This document shows positions 6,433 to 15,628 of a DNA stretch of 64,000 nucleotides, in pieces. The translations under genes and the position numbers were made by a program. How positions within the stretch are numbered: position 1 is the first letter of the stretch; every line of letters begins with the position of its first letter. Below the pieces are notes generated by a model, which made no database searches, was not told where the DNA came from, and worked only from the letters and a program-made list of their open reading frames with translations. The stretch is from Bacteroidetes bacterium 43-93 (GTDB lineage Bacteria; Bacteroidota; Bacteroidia; Chitinophagales; Chitinophagaceae), in assembly GCA_001897855.1 (NCBI GenBank), contig MKUO01000023.1:248001-312000 (forward strand). Reading direction: 5' to 3'.

Positions 6433-8277
6433 TTAGAGCAATTCATTGATTGCATTTACCAGCTCTGCGCGTGTTATCGGTGTTCCTTTTATTTTGTTAT
6501 AACCAATAGCGTCTACCAGGTACTGATCACGGATGATCTTTATTAGCTGCCCGTTATTGATCTCCGGTATTAATACTTTCTTGTAGCTCCGAAGCATCTC
6601 ACCAAGGTTTTTAGGGAATGGGCGTAGATGCCGCAAATGGGCATGGGCAACAGCCTTTCCTCTCTCCTGCAACTCAGCAACGGCGCTTTTCACCGCACCA
6701 TAAGTAGATCCCCATGCAAGCACCAATACATCTCCTTTTTCAGGACCGCTATCTAAAGTTTGCAATGGAATATGATCTGCTATCATATCTACTTTTGCCT
6801 GTCTTGTCTTCACCATATGCTGGTGATTATCAGGATCATAAGATATGTTGCCCGTGATGTCTTCTTTTTCGAGGCCACCTATACGATGCTCTAACCCAGC
6901 AGTGCCCGGTACAGACCATGGACGCACAAGTTTCTCATCGCGCTGGTAAGGCATGAATTTAGCTTCGCCTTCTGCCAATGCCTTTTTGAAGTTAACCTCT
7001 ATAGGTTTCAGATCAGCTTTTTGCGGGAAACGCCAGGGTTCGGCACCATTGGCTATGTAACCGTCACTCAGGAATATTACAGGTGTCATATGCTGCACTG
7101 ATATCCTCGCTGCCTCATAAACGGCTGCAAAACAATCGCTTGGGGTAGAAGCAGATATTACAGGCATAGGACATTCGCCGTTACGGCCATAATAAGCCTG
7201 CAGCAGATCACTTTGTTCAGTCTTGGTAGGCAAGCCCGTTGATGGGCCACCACGTTGTATGTTTACAATCAGCAATGGTATCTCCAGCATTACAGCAAGG
7301 CCCATAGCTTCTGTTTTCAGCGCCATACCGGGCCCGGAAGTAGTGGTAACACCAAGGCTACCGCCGTAAGAGGCACCGATGGCAGCTGTAATGGCTGCAA
7401 TTTCATCCTCGGCCTGGAAGGTGCGGATACCAAAATTCTTGTACCTCGACAGCTCATGCAATATGTCTGACGCCGGGGTAATAGGATAGGTTCCTAAAAA
7501 TATCGGCAAACCGGATTGCTCTCCTGCAGCAATAATGCCGTAAGTAAGCGCAGTGTTACCTGTAATGTTGCGATACTTGCCCGGCGGCAGTTTTGCCTTT
7601 TCTACACGATAACGTGTAGTGAATGTCTCGACAGTATCCCCGTAATTATAACCCGCTCTCAAGGATTTGATATTGCTATCGAGAATATCCGGCTTTTTGG
7701 AAAATTTATCGTTCAGGAAGGATATGGTTACTTCCATATCGCGATTATACAGCCAATAAAGGAAGCCCAGCACAAACATGTTCTTCGCCCGGTCTTTTTC
7801 CTTTACCCCCATCTGGATATCTTTCAGCGCCTCGCGGGTAAGCTTCGTGATATCAATTACATGTAATTCATAATTGCTGAGCGAATCATCTTCCAGCGGG
7901 TTTACACCATCAGGATAGTTGGCCAACCTCAGGTTTTTGGAATCGAAGCCGTCGGAATTGGCAATAATAATACCGCCCTTTTTCAGGGACTTAAGATTTA
8001 CCTTCAGTGCTGCGGCGTTCATAGCCACCAGCACATCACAATTATCGCCGGGAGTATATATTCTATTGCTCGAAAAATGGAGCTGAAATCCACTAACGCC
8101 CGGTAAAGTACCCTGCGGGGCACGTATTTCGGCCGGAAAATCGGGGAAGGTTGATAAGTCGTTACCCAATAAAGCCGTACTGTTGGTAAACTGGCTACCT
8201 GTCAGCTGCATACCGTCACCGCTGTCGCCTGCAAACTTTATTACTACATCCTCAACAACCTGGGTAGATATTGACAT
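6433..8277 (-). CDS. korA: 2-oxoacid:ferredoxin oxidoreductase, fused gamma-alpha subunit
   Basis: This subunit takes part in the CoA-dependent oxidation of a 2-oxoacid (2-oxoglutarate in the commonest Bacteroidota homologues) with ferredoxin as acceptor. The N-terminal gamma domain starts at VVIKFAGDSGDGMQLTGSQF. The alpha domain follows with GNTALTYGIIAAGEQSGLP, GTYPITPASDILHELS, the pyrimidine-binding FQAEDEIAAI and TTTSGPGMALKTEAMG. I prefer the Met at 8277, because the -7 box TAACTTTG at 8295-8302 lies between it and the upstream ATG at 8328. The thiamine-diphosphate-binding beta subunit normally lies immediately downstream. Here there is only a terminator, so beta must be encoded elsewhere. 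Confidence 0.9.
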   Translation of the reverse strand: MSISTQVVEDVVIKFAGDSGDGMQLTGSQFTNSTALLGNDLSTFPDFPAEIRAPQGTLPGVSGFQLHFSSNRIYTPGDNCDVLVAMNAAALKVNLKSLKKGGIIIANSDGFDSKNLRLANYPDGVNPLEDDSLSNYELHVIDITKLTREALKDIQMGVKEKDRAKNMFVLGFLYWLYNRDMEVTISFLNDKFSKKPDILDSNIKSLRAGYNYGDTVETFTTRYRVEKAKLPPGKYRNITGNTALTYGIIAAGEQSGLPIFLGTYPITPASDILHELSRYKNFGIRTFQAEDEIAAITAAIGASYGGSLGVTTTSGPGMALKTEAMGLAVMLEIPLLIVNIQRGGPSTGLPTKTEQSDLLQAYYGRNGECPMPVISASTPSDCFAAVYEAARISVQHMTPVIFLSDGYIANGAEPWRFPQKADLKPIEVNFKKALAEGEAKFMPYQRDEKLVRPWSVPGTAGLEHRIGGLEKEDITGNISYDPDNHQHMVKTRQAKVDMIADHIPLQTLDSGPEKGDVLVLAWGSTYGAVKSAVAELQERGKAVAHAHLRHLRPFPKNLGEMLRSYKKVLIPEINNGQLIKIIRDQYLVDAIGYNKIKGTPITRAELVNAINELL

Positions 8278-8294
8278 ACTATTATAATGGATTG

Positions 8295-8302
8295 CAAAGT
8301 TA
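8295..8302 (-). promoter_or_regulatory. -7 promoter box of korA
   Basis: Read leftward, TAACTTTG matches TAnnTTTG exactly, 17 bases before the chosen start. No clear -33 TTG was seen. Confidence 0.5.
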
Positions 8303-8427
8303 TGTATTTTGAAGGATGGTATGGCCATGATACTGGTCAGCTATCATATTTTACATCTATATGTAAAAAGATAAAAGACATATAGCAGGGTTAATACATG
8401 GGTGAATAATCTTCAATCATTTTAATG

Positions 8428-8435
8428 TAGGTTTG
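8428..8435 (+). promoter_or_regulatory. -7 promoter box of the VWA-domain gene
   Basis: TAGGTTTG matches TAnnTTTG exactly, 23 bases before the ATG at 8459. It argues against the upstream in-frame TTG at 8441, which would lie at the transcription start. Confidence 0.5.
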
Positions 8436-8458
8436 CTTTATTGGTTCATTTTTTTCAG

Positions 8459-10495
8459 ATGCGATTTTTTCAAGGCCTTTTCCTCTTATTTATTCTCTTT
8501 TGTTCTCATGTTTCCATAGGGCAGACTTTCGACCAGGAAAAACAACCCCGCATCTTATTGCTTCTGGATGGATCATCGAGCATGGGTACAGACTGGGCCG
8601 CAAAAGAGAGCAGGTTCAATGCCGCATCACGCATCATTACCACTTTGATGGATAGCCTGTATAAGGTGAATAAAAATGTGGAGTTCGCATTGCGTGTCTA
8701 TGGCCATCAATCGCCTGCACAATACAACGATTGTAGTGATACTAAGCTGGAAGTAATGTTCAGTAAGGACAACCTTACCCAAATGTCTTTAAGGTTGGCT
8801 GCGCTTCGCCCGATAGGTGTTTCCCCGATAGCCTATTCATTAAAAGAGGCTGCAGAGAACGATCTTACCGATCTGTTGCATAACACGTATAGCCTGATAT
8901 TAATTACTGATGGTGAAGAAAGCTGCGGCGGAAATATTTGTGATGTAGTAAAAGAACTCCTGGCAAAAAGGATAGATTTTAAACCATATATATTAAGCCT
9001 TGTTGATAATACAGTTTTAAAATCTCAATATGACTGTCTTGGCAATTACTTAACTGTTACCGCTGATAAAGATATCAAACCTACAGTTGGCAAGATTGTG
9101 GAGGCATATAAGCCTATGCTTACGCTTACCACCGTTCAGCGCAAAGTATTGGAATCTACAGTTGTAAAAGCTCCGAGTATGGTAAATGTTACCATCCCGA
9201 AGTTTGAAATGAAAAAAGAAGTGGAAGTGACGGAACCCGCCCCTGCACCGGTGGAGCTACCAAAACCTGCACCTAAACCTAAAACAGAACGAGCGGAAAC
9301 CAAAGAACCTAATATAGTACAAGCCCCTCCTCCTACGGATCTTACAGACAGGACCAATGAAGTAGCTCCTGATATTCTGAAAGAAGATATTGCATTCATA
9401 AGGCCATTAATTTCGCACCGCACTTTCAGTATCTACTATGCAGACCCGGTATTAAAACAACGGGCAATACCATCATATAATCCTGCAAAGCTGGAGGTAG
9501 AAAAACTCGCGACATCGCCGGCACCCGCTGCCGTTAAGCCAATAAGCAAGCCGGTAGAAATAACAGCAACAAATGTGGATGCACCCAAGACCGTAACGCC
9601 GCCCACAGCCAATTATAAGCCAATAGTCAGTGCACCGCCTCCGCCGGCAGTAACAAACAAGCCTGCGTCTAAACCGGTAATAGCTCCCAAACCAGAGCGC
9701 ATTGAACCTCAACCAGTTGCCAGCACCAAGCCCAAAGAATTAAAATATACCCAGAAAAACGAGGATGCAAAAGAAACGACGCTCCAGGTGTATTTTTCAG
9801 ATGGTAAGGGTACGTTTTATCAAACAAGCCCGCAGCTGGTATTGCTGGATCCTAAAACAAAACAACCCTTACAGAAATTTTACCGTACTGTAGATGCGGC
9901 AGGTATTCCGGATCCGCAGAAAATACCTGCCGGTAATTACAATCTCACCATCACCGGCAAGGCAAACTATATAGTTCCCGATGTAAAGATCGAAGCAAAT
10001 AAGAATAACGCTATCATAATACCTGTAAGTGAAGGGTCTATATATTTCGCCTATAGAGATAACCCCAAAAGAGCTGTAGAATATACTGCTACCGTATTTC
10101 ACCGTTTCTCAACATCTCAAGTTGTAAGGCAAAAATGTACGCAGGAACTGTTTTATGAGCCCGGTACCTATCATGTGGAGATCAATACACTTCCACCTTT
10201 CAAACGCACCTTTGATCTAAATTTTGGTGAACAATACCAGGTAGAGATACCGGAAGAGGGACAATTGGTGTTAGCGAATACAACCAGCGTTGGCCGGGTG
10301 GTATTATACTATCCATTTGGCGACCAGTTTCGCATTTTTTACTCCCTGCAGATAAATGGAAGCGGGGAACCACAAAAACTTTCGTTATTGCCCGGAACAT
10401 ATAAGGCGGGATTCCGTAAAACTCCTAATTCGGAACAAACCATTGTGGATTTTGTGATTACAAGCAATAATGTTACTAACTTAGAACTCAAATAA
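8459..10495 (+). CDS. Secreted von Willebrand factor A domain protein with Pro-rich linker
   Basis: The 678-residue protein starts with a signal peptide (residues 1-22, ending SIGQ). A VWA domain follows (about 31-225) with a complete-looking metal-ion-dependent adhesion site: LLLDGSSSMG (D37, S39, S41), IGVSP and LITDGEESCGG. Next comes a long Pro/Ala/Lys/Thr-rich linker (about 245-445) with many PAPAP- and KP-type repeats. The C-terminus (about 445-678) looks like repeated beta-sandwich units (PAGNYNLTITG, EPGTYHVEI, LPGTYKAGF). VWA domains mediate protein contacts in the envelope. The linker resembles those that span the periplasm. No lipobox or sorting domain is visible. The partner is unknown. 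Confidence 0.8.
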   Translation: MRFFQGLFLLFILFCSHVSIGQTFDQEKQPRILLLLDGSSSMGTDWAAKESRFNAASRIITTLMDSLYKVNKNVEFALRVYGHQSPAQYNDCSDTKLEVMFSKDNLTQMSLRLAALRPIGVSPIAYSLKEAAENDLTDLLHNTYSLILITDGEESCGGNICDVVKELLAKRIDFKPYILSLVDNTVLKSQYDCLGNYLTVTADKDIKPTVGKIVEAYKPMLTLTTVQRKVLESTVVKAPSMVNVTIPKFEMKKEVEVTEPAPAPVELPKPAPKPKTERAETKEPNIVQAPPPTDLTDRTNEVAPDILKEDIAFIRPLISHRTFSIYYADPVLKQRAIPSYNPAKLEVEKLATSPAPAAVKPISKPVEITATNVDAPKTVTPPTANYKPIVSAPPPPAVTNKPASKPVIAPKPERIEPQPVASTKPKELKYTQKNEDAKETTLQVYFSDGKGTFYQTSPQLVLLDPKTKQPLQKFYRTVDAAGIPDPQKIPAGNYNLTITGKANYIVPDVKIEANKNNAIIIPVSEGSIYFAYRDNPKRAVEYTATVFHRFSTSQVVRQKCTQELFYEPGTYHVEINTLPPFKRTFDLNFGEQYQVEIPEEGQLVLANTTSVGRVVLYYPFGDQFRIFYSLQINGSGEPQKLSLLPGTYKAGFRKTPNSEQTIVDFVITSNNVTNLELK

Positions 10496-10508
10496 ATTTT
10501 TTCCTCCC

Positions 10509-10955
10509 TTGGAAGACGGTATAGTCATAAGCAGGATCCCGATAACCGATAAAAGATACCAACAGGTATACGACCTGCGCGAAGAAGTTCTTCGAAAACC
10601 AATAGGTCTGTCATTAAAAAATGAAGATCTCACCAGCGATGCCATTAATACCATTTTTATCGCCGAAAAAGATAATAAGGTAATAGGCTGCGTTATGCTT
10701 TATCCTATTGATGATGAAGAAAAGATCAAACTACGTCAAATGGCTGTTGACGGTGACTGGCAAGGCCGAGGTGTGGGCAGAATGCTGGTAGAAGCAGCGG
10801 AAACATACGCAAAGCAACAAGGCTATTCGAGCATCATACTACATGCCCGCAGTGTTTCTGAAGGATTTTATAAAAAGCTGGGATATTACACAACCAGCAG
10901 TGAGTTTACTGAAGTGGGCATACCACATGTGGTGATGGAAAAGGATATATTTTGA
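10509..10955 (+). CDS. GNAT-family N-acetyltransferase
   Basis: The 148-residue protein has the GNAT core: KVIGCVMLYPIDDEEKIKLR (beta strands), then QMAVDGDWQGRGVGRML, whose Q/RxxGxG/A loop binds acetyl-CoA, then ILHARSVSEGFYKKLGY near the end. The start appears to be TTG at 10509, since no ATG lies upstream of the conserved region. The next gene overlaps by four bases, which points to translational coupling. The substrate is unknown. Confidence 0.82.
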   Translation: MEDGIVISRIPITDKRYQQVYDLREEVLRKPIGLSLKNEDLTSDAINTIFIAEKDNKVIGCVMLYPIDDEEKIKLRQMAVDGDWQGRGVGRMLVEAAETYAKQQGYSSIILHARSVSEGFYKKLGYYTTSSEFTEVGIPHVVMEKDIF

Positions 10956-12100
10956 CGATCTGCAGCAGGAAATCTGAAGAAATAACCGTTGAAACCTATT
11001 ATAGTGCGGAGTCCCTGCCTGAAGCCTGGGATCTGCTGCTGCCTGCCGGTCATTTCCTGAAAAAGCAAAGCATCCTGTTATCAGAGCAATCACATTTACC
11101 AGACGTTAGCTTTATATATTGCCTCGTTTATAAAGACGGTCGACCACAGGCGGCTGCCTACTTTCAATTGCTGAATGTTAAGGCGCAACATCTGAATCCA
11201 GAAGTTTTTAAAAATTGGCAATATGCTGCTTGGAGCCTATTCATAAATGTTGCCAGGCCTAAATTATTAGTTGCAGGCCACCTGTTTCGTCATGATGTAT
11301 GTTCCTATTATTGTAAAGCGGGAATGGCTTCTTTTGATACCTACAGCCTGTACCGTGCAGCTATTGATAAAACTTTGAAAGAAAGTTGCGCCAGTGCTGT
11401 GTTGATAAAAGATATGCGTGCCGACCTGGCAACTTATTTTCAGCATTATGCCCCGCACTATATGCTGCTGAGAAATGATATTTCTATGGAACTGCAATTG
11501 CCTGTGACATGGCAGTCGGTGGCTGATTATGAAAAAGCCTTAAAGCATAAATACGCACAGCGCTACCGGAAAGTAAGGCATGCCTTTGACGGAGTAGCGG
11601 TTAAGGAATTATCAGGTGATGAAGTAGAACAAAATAAAGACAGGATATATACTTTATATAAAGAGGTTTGCGAAAGGCAACCTGCCCGTATTGGTTTCCT
11701 AAGCCCGGAGTTTATTCCTGTATTATGTAAGCACCATCCTGAGTTGAAAGTATGGGGCATCTATGAAGATGAAAAGATGGTTGGGTTTCTTAGTGCATGG
11801 GTGAAGACTGATGTATTTGATATGTTCTATATAGGGTTTGATTATAGCCGTAATAATGAGCTGCAATTATACTTCAATATCTTATTTCTTACCATAGAGC
11901 TTGCTATAGCTGCGCATAAACCGAAATTGATACTGGGTCGCACTGCGCTTGATGCCAAAGCAAGGTTAGGGGCCAAACCTCATTACCTGGATACCTTTGT
12001 TTATATACGCAACAGGTTTATCAGAAATGCTATACAGCAATTTCAAAATAATACAGCACAACAGGAAGGCGCATGGGAGCAGCGCCACCCCTTGAAATGA
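10952..12100 (+). CDS. FemAB/GNAT-fold acyltransferase-like protein
   Basis: The 382-residue protein lacks a signal peptide. Its second half (about 185-365) resembles the acyl-CoA/aminoacyl transferase fold of FemAB- and BioF2-like proteins: EKALKHKYAQRYRKVRHAF, then VWGIYEDEKMVGFLSAW, then LILGRTALDAKARLGAKP. Members of this broad group act in peptidoglycan or lipid modification, but no substrate can be named here. The start is probably the TTG that overlaps the TGA of the upstream acetyltransferase, so the two are likely made together. Its stop abuts the stop of convergent polA with no bases between. Confidence 0.6.
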   Translation: MTICSRKSEEITVETYYSAESLPEAWDLLLPAGHFLKKQSILLSEQSHLPDVSFIYCLVYKDGRPQAAAYFQLLNVKAQHLNPEVFKNWQYAAWSLFINVARPKLLVAGHLFRHDVCSYYCKAGMASFDTYSLYRAAIDKTLKESCASAVLIKDMRADLATYFQHYAPHYMLLRNDISMELQLPVTWQSVADYEKALKHKYAQRYRKVRHAFDGVAVKELSGDEVEQNKDRIYTLYKEVCERQPARIGFLSPEFIPVLCKHHPELKVWGIYEDEKMVGFLSAWVKTDVFDMFYIGFDYSRNNELQLYFNILFLTIELAIAAHKPKLILGRTALDAKARLGAKPHYLDTFVYIRNRFIRNAIQQFQNNTAQQEGAWEQRHPLK

Positions 12101-14935
12101 TTAGTGCGCTGCCAGCCAATTTTTACCGGTACCTGCCTCTGCATTGATAGGCACATTGTGCGGTAATACCATGGCGCTCTCCATATTTTCTTTGATGAGC
12201 TTTGTTACCTGTTCTAACTCATTATCCGGAACATCGAAAACCAGTTCGTCATGCACCTGCAAAATCATACGTGTTTGCAGGTTTTGTTTTTTAAGCTCCC
12301 TATGTACACGTGTCATCGCCAGCTTTATCATCTCAGCAGCGGTGCCTTGTATGGGTGAGTTAATGGCATTTCGTTCTGCATAACCGCGTACCGTCTGGTT
12401 GGCAGAATAGATATCGCGCAGGTAACGTTTGCGTCCCATCAATGTTTCTACATAGCCATGTTCGCGGGCAAAGTTGATCGTATTATCCATATAGCGTTTG
12501 ATGGCGCTATACTGTGTAAAGTAGTTATCTATAATAGTCTTAGCTTCTGTACGGCTGATACCTAAAGATTCGGAAAGGCCGAACGCTGTTTGTCCGTATA
12601 TGATACCGAAGTTCACCGCTTTTGCGGCGCGCCTCATATCTGAGGTTACTTCTTTTTCATCCACGCCATATACCTTGGCAGCAGTTGCCGTGTGGATGTC
12701 TTTATTGTCTACGAAAGCCTGTATCATATTTTCATCGCCACTGATAGCAGCTACAATGCGTAGTTCTATTTGCGAATAGTCTGCGGATAACAAAGTCCAG
12801 CCCTCGCCGCGTGAGATGAAAGCTTTTCTTATTTCTCTGCCACGTTCTGTGCGGATAGGAATATTCTGCAGGTTAGGATCGACGCTACTAAGGCGGCCCG
12901 TAACGGCAATGGCCTGGTTGAAGTTGGTATGCACCCTACCCGTACGCGGGTTGATCATAGTTGGCAATGCATCTACATAGGTACTCTTCAGTTTGGAAAG
13001 CTCTCGGAATATTAGGATGTCATCCACAATCTGGTGTTTATTGCGCAGCTTGTTCAATACATCTTCCCCAGTGGCGTATTGGCCTGTTTTAGTTTTTTTA
13101 GCCTTATCATCCAGCCTCATTTTATCAAACAACACCTCGCCCAGTTGCTTTGGAGAACCCAGGTTGAAAACAATGCCTGCCTGTTTGTATACACTGTCCT
13201 CTGCTATTTTTATTTCACGCTCCAGCTCTTTTGAGTAATCTCTTAAAAAGTTGATATCTATACCCACGCCTTCTATTTCCATATCCACCAATACATTTAC
13301 CAATGGGTTTTCTACTTCTTCAAATACCCTGCGCACCTGCTGCTTATCGAGCATTGGGTAGAAAGCATGTTTTAATTGTAAGGTTACATCTGCATCTTCT
13401 GCAGCATATTCTTTCACCTGCTCTACAGGCACATCCCGCATGCTCAGCTGATTCTTCCCTTTCTTGCCTATCAATGTTTCAATAGAAACCGGTTCATAAC
13501 CTAGATACTTAGTACTTAGGATGTCCATATTACGCTTACCATCCGGCTCAATCACATAATGCGCCAGCATCGTATCGAATATTTTTCCTTTCAGTTCAAA
13601 GCCATACCATTTAAGTATAGTCAGGTCGTATTTAATGTTTTGCCCTATCCATAGCAAATCCTGCCTGTCAAACACTGGCTGAAATTGTTGGAGGATGTTG
13701 ATGGCGGTATCTCTGCCGTCGGGTATGGATACATAATACGCTGTTCCTTTTTCCCAGCAGAAGCTCATGCCTATAATGTCAGCGAGATGCGCGTCCAGGT
13801 CAGTTGTTTCCGTATCGAATGCAATCTCCGTTTGTTGCATTAGTTTCTCAACCAGGTCGGCAATACCTGCGGGCGTGTCTACCAGGTGATAGGTGTGCGG
13901 TGTGTTCTCTATATTATGTGTAGCAATAGGCACTGCTTCCTCGGCAGCTTCTACCAAAGTATCTTTTGGGGGCGCTGCCTGGAATATAGATGCCGCCTCT
14001 TGTGAAATTGGATTACCAAAAAGATCTACCGGGCCATTAGCAGGCAAAACAGGTGCAGCCTCTTCGCCCAATACTCTTTTGGCCAGTGTTTTAAATTCCA
14101 GCTCAGTAAATACTTCTGTCAGCTTTTCGCGGTTCAATTCCTTTACCCTGAAATCTTCTTCGTGGAAGGATACAGGTACATCTGTAATAATTGTCGCCAG
14201 CTTTTTAGATAAAATGGCTGATTCCTTACCGTTGCGTACTTTTTCGCCGAGGGCACCTTTTATCTTATCTGCATTTTCCAGCACATTCTCCAGGGTATCG
14301 TACTCGGCCAGTAATTTGGCGGCAGTTTTCTCACCTACACCTGCTATGCCTGGTATATTGTCCACAGCATCACCCATCAGGCCCAATATATCTATAACCT
14401 GCTCTACCCGCTTGATGTTCCATTTGCTACACACTTCGTTCACACCCATGATCTCTACATTCCCGCCTTGATAAGCAGGTTTGTATATATAGATATTTTC
14501 ACGAACAAGCTGACCATAGTCTTTATCGGGGGTTACCATATATACAGTGTAACCCAGATCTGCTGCCTCGTGTGCCAGGGCGCCTATCACGTCATCTGCT
14601 TCATAGCCGTCCTTTTCCATACAGGGTAGGTTGAAGCCGGTGATAATGCGTTTAATATCAGGTATTGCGGCTAATATGTCTTCCGGAGCTTCCTGCCTGT
14701 TGGCTTTATACGCTTCAAAATCAGTATGACGTTCTGTAGGGGCGTGTGTATCAAATACAACTGCGAGATGGGTAGGTTTTTCCTTATTGATAAGATCCAG
14801 CAAAGTAGTAGTGAATCCGAATTGTGCGTTGGTATTGCGGCCGGTGCTGGTGATGCGTGGGCTACGTATCAGTGCATAATAAGCACGGTATATCAGCGCC
14901 ATAGCATCCAGCAGGAACAGTTTCTTTTCAGACAT
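12101..14935 (-). CDS. polA: DNA polymerase I
   Basis: The 944-residue enzyme fills gaps during repair and removes RNA primers. All three parts are present. The 5'-3' exonuclease (1-290) includes FLLDAMALIYRAYYAL, YEADDVIGAL and GIAGVGEKTAAKLL. The 3'-5' proofreading domain keeps its acidic residues (FDTETTDL at 373-380, GQNIKYDL, YAAEDADVT). The polymerase domain has motif A LSADYSQIELRI, motif B RRAAKAVNFGIIYGQTAFG and motif C LQVHDELVFDV. So the proofreading site looks active, unlike some relatives. The ykgJ gene lies 44 bases upstream on the same strand. A TAACTTAG box sits four bases before the ATG, suggesting a nearly leaderless transcript. Confidence 0.97.
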   Translation of the reverse strand: MSEKKLFLLDAMALIYRAYYALIRSPRITSTGRNTNAQFGFTTTLLDLINKEKPTHLAVVFDTHAPTERHTDFEAYKANRQEAPEDILAAIPDIKRIITGFNLPCMEKDGYEADDVIGALAHEAADLGYTVYMVTPDKDYGQLVRENIYIYKPAYQGGNVEIMGVNEVCSKWNIKRVEQVIDILGLMGDAVDNIPGIAGVGEKTAAKLLAEYDTLENVLENADKIKGALGEKVRNGKESAILSKKLATIITDVPVSFHEEDFRVKELNREKLTEVFTELEFKTLAKRVLGEEAAPVLPANGPVDLFGNPISQEAASIFQAAPPKDTLVEAAEEAVPIATHNIENTPHTYHLVDTPAGIADLVEKLMQQTEIAFDTETTDLDAHLADIIGMSFCWEKGTAYYVSIPDGRDTAINILQQFQPVFDRQDLLWIGQNIKYDLTILKWYGFELKGKIFDTMLAHYVIEPDGKRNMDILSTKYLGYEPVSIETLIGKKGKNQLSMRDVPVEQVKEYAAEDADVTLQLKHAFYPMLDKQQVRRVFEEVENPLVNVLVDMEIEGVGIDINFLRDYSKELEREIKIAEDSVYKQAGIVFNLGSPKQLGEVLFDKMRLDDKAKKTKTGQYATGEDVLNKLRNKHQIVDDILIFRELSKLKSTYVDALPTMINPRTGRVHTNFNQAIAVTGRLSSVDPNLQNIPIRTERGREIRKAFISRGEGWTLLSADYSQIELRIVAAISGDENMIQAFVDNKDIHTATAAKVYGVDEKEVTSDMRRAAKAVNFGIIYGQTAFGLSESLGISRTEAKTIIDNYFTQYSAIKRYMDNTINFAREHGYVETLMGRKRYLRDIYSANQTVRGYAERNAINSPIQGTAAEMIKLAMTRVHRELKKQNLQTRMILQVHDELVFDVPDNELEQVTKLIKENMESAMVLPHNVPINAEAGTGKNWLAAH

Positions 14936-14939
14936 GGGG

Positions 14940-14947
14940 CTAAGTTA
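14940..14947 (-). promoter_or_regulatory. Possible -7 box of polA, four bases from the ATG
   Basis: Read leftward, TAACTTAG matches seven of eight bases of TAnnTTTG. Only CCCC separates it from the ATG. Confidence 0.3.
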
Positions 14948-14979
14948 AGCCAATGTCGGGAAGTAAAAACACCTGCTCC

Positions 14980-15480
14980 TTACCACTCATATTCCTTTTC
15001 TACCTTTTTCTTCAAGCGGCTTACCAGCAGGAAAGTTGCCGGGCAGCGGTGCACATTTTGTATAAAGGTATCGTTGTATTCGTCAAATGGCTTTTTATTA
15101 TGATGGGGAAATTCTGCACAATCAGCCGGGCGTACTTCGTAGATAGAGCATTTATTATCGACCAAAAACTGGCAGGGTTGCTGTTTGTTCACCCAGTCCC
15201 CATTATCCTTATCCTGCTCCAGCCATTTATTTTTAAAACTCGCAGCTGTCATGCCCAGGTGCGTGGCAATGCGCTTAATATCGTCGGGCGTATAAGTAGG
15301 TGTCATGGTTTTACAGCAATTGGCACAGGCCATACAGTCCACTTCACTCCATACACCAGCATCTGTTTTTTCAACCAACCCCGGCATATCTTCAGGTACT
15401 ATCTCATCCAGCTTTTGCAGAAATGCCGTCAGCTCGTCTTTTTTCTTACCGGCTTTTTTGCCAAACTTTTGCAGATCCAT
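14980..15480 (-). CDS. YkgJ-family cysteine-cluster protein
   Basis: The 166-residue protein carries the Cys pattern of the YkgJ/UPF0153 family: CMACANCCK (about 49-57), then PCQFL, KCSIYEVRPADCAEFP and a late HRCP. These proteins are thought to bind zinc or an iron-sulfur cluster, and their reaction is not established. The basic N-terminus (FGKKAGKKKDEL) is followed by a short helical segment. It is followed by polA on the same strand. Confidence 0.85.
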   Translation of the reverse strand: MDLQKFGKKAGKKKDELTAFLQKLDEIVPEDMPGLVEKTDAGVWSEVDCMACANCCKTMTPTYTPDDIKRIATHLGMTAASFKNKWLEQDKDNGDWVNKQQPCQFLVDNKCSIYEVRPADCAEFPHHNKKPFDEYNDTFIQNVHRCPATFLLVSRLKKKVEKEYEW

Positions 15481-15518
15481 AAATGTTTATGATATAAAAG
15501 ATTACTATAAAGCTAGCC

Positions 15519-15526
15519 TATTTTTG
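15519..15526 (+). promoter_or_regulatory. Candidate -7 box upstream of the DUF5686 gene
   Basis: TATTTTTG matches TAnnTTTG exactly. It would give a leader of about 100 bases before the TTG start at 15629. Confidence 0.3.
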
Positions 15527-15628
15527 CACTTCTGCTAATCCAGGTTAAACGCAGGCATAGATTTAGTATCTAATAAATCGTAGGATTAACGAAAGAGGTG
15601 TAACATTGCCACAGGAGCCTGACGGAAA

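Noticed and set aside
8441-8458. TTG at 8441 as the start of the VWA gene
   Set aside because: The exact -7 box at 8428-8435 would put the transcript start at about this base; the ATG at 8459 also gives a better signal peptide.
13893-14471. A 192-codon frame on the plus strand inside polA
   Set aside because: It lies wholly antisense to conserved polA domains and its composition (Ser/Ala-rich) is that of a shadow frame.
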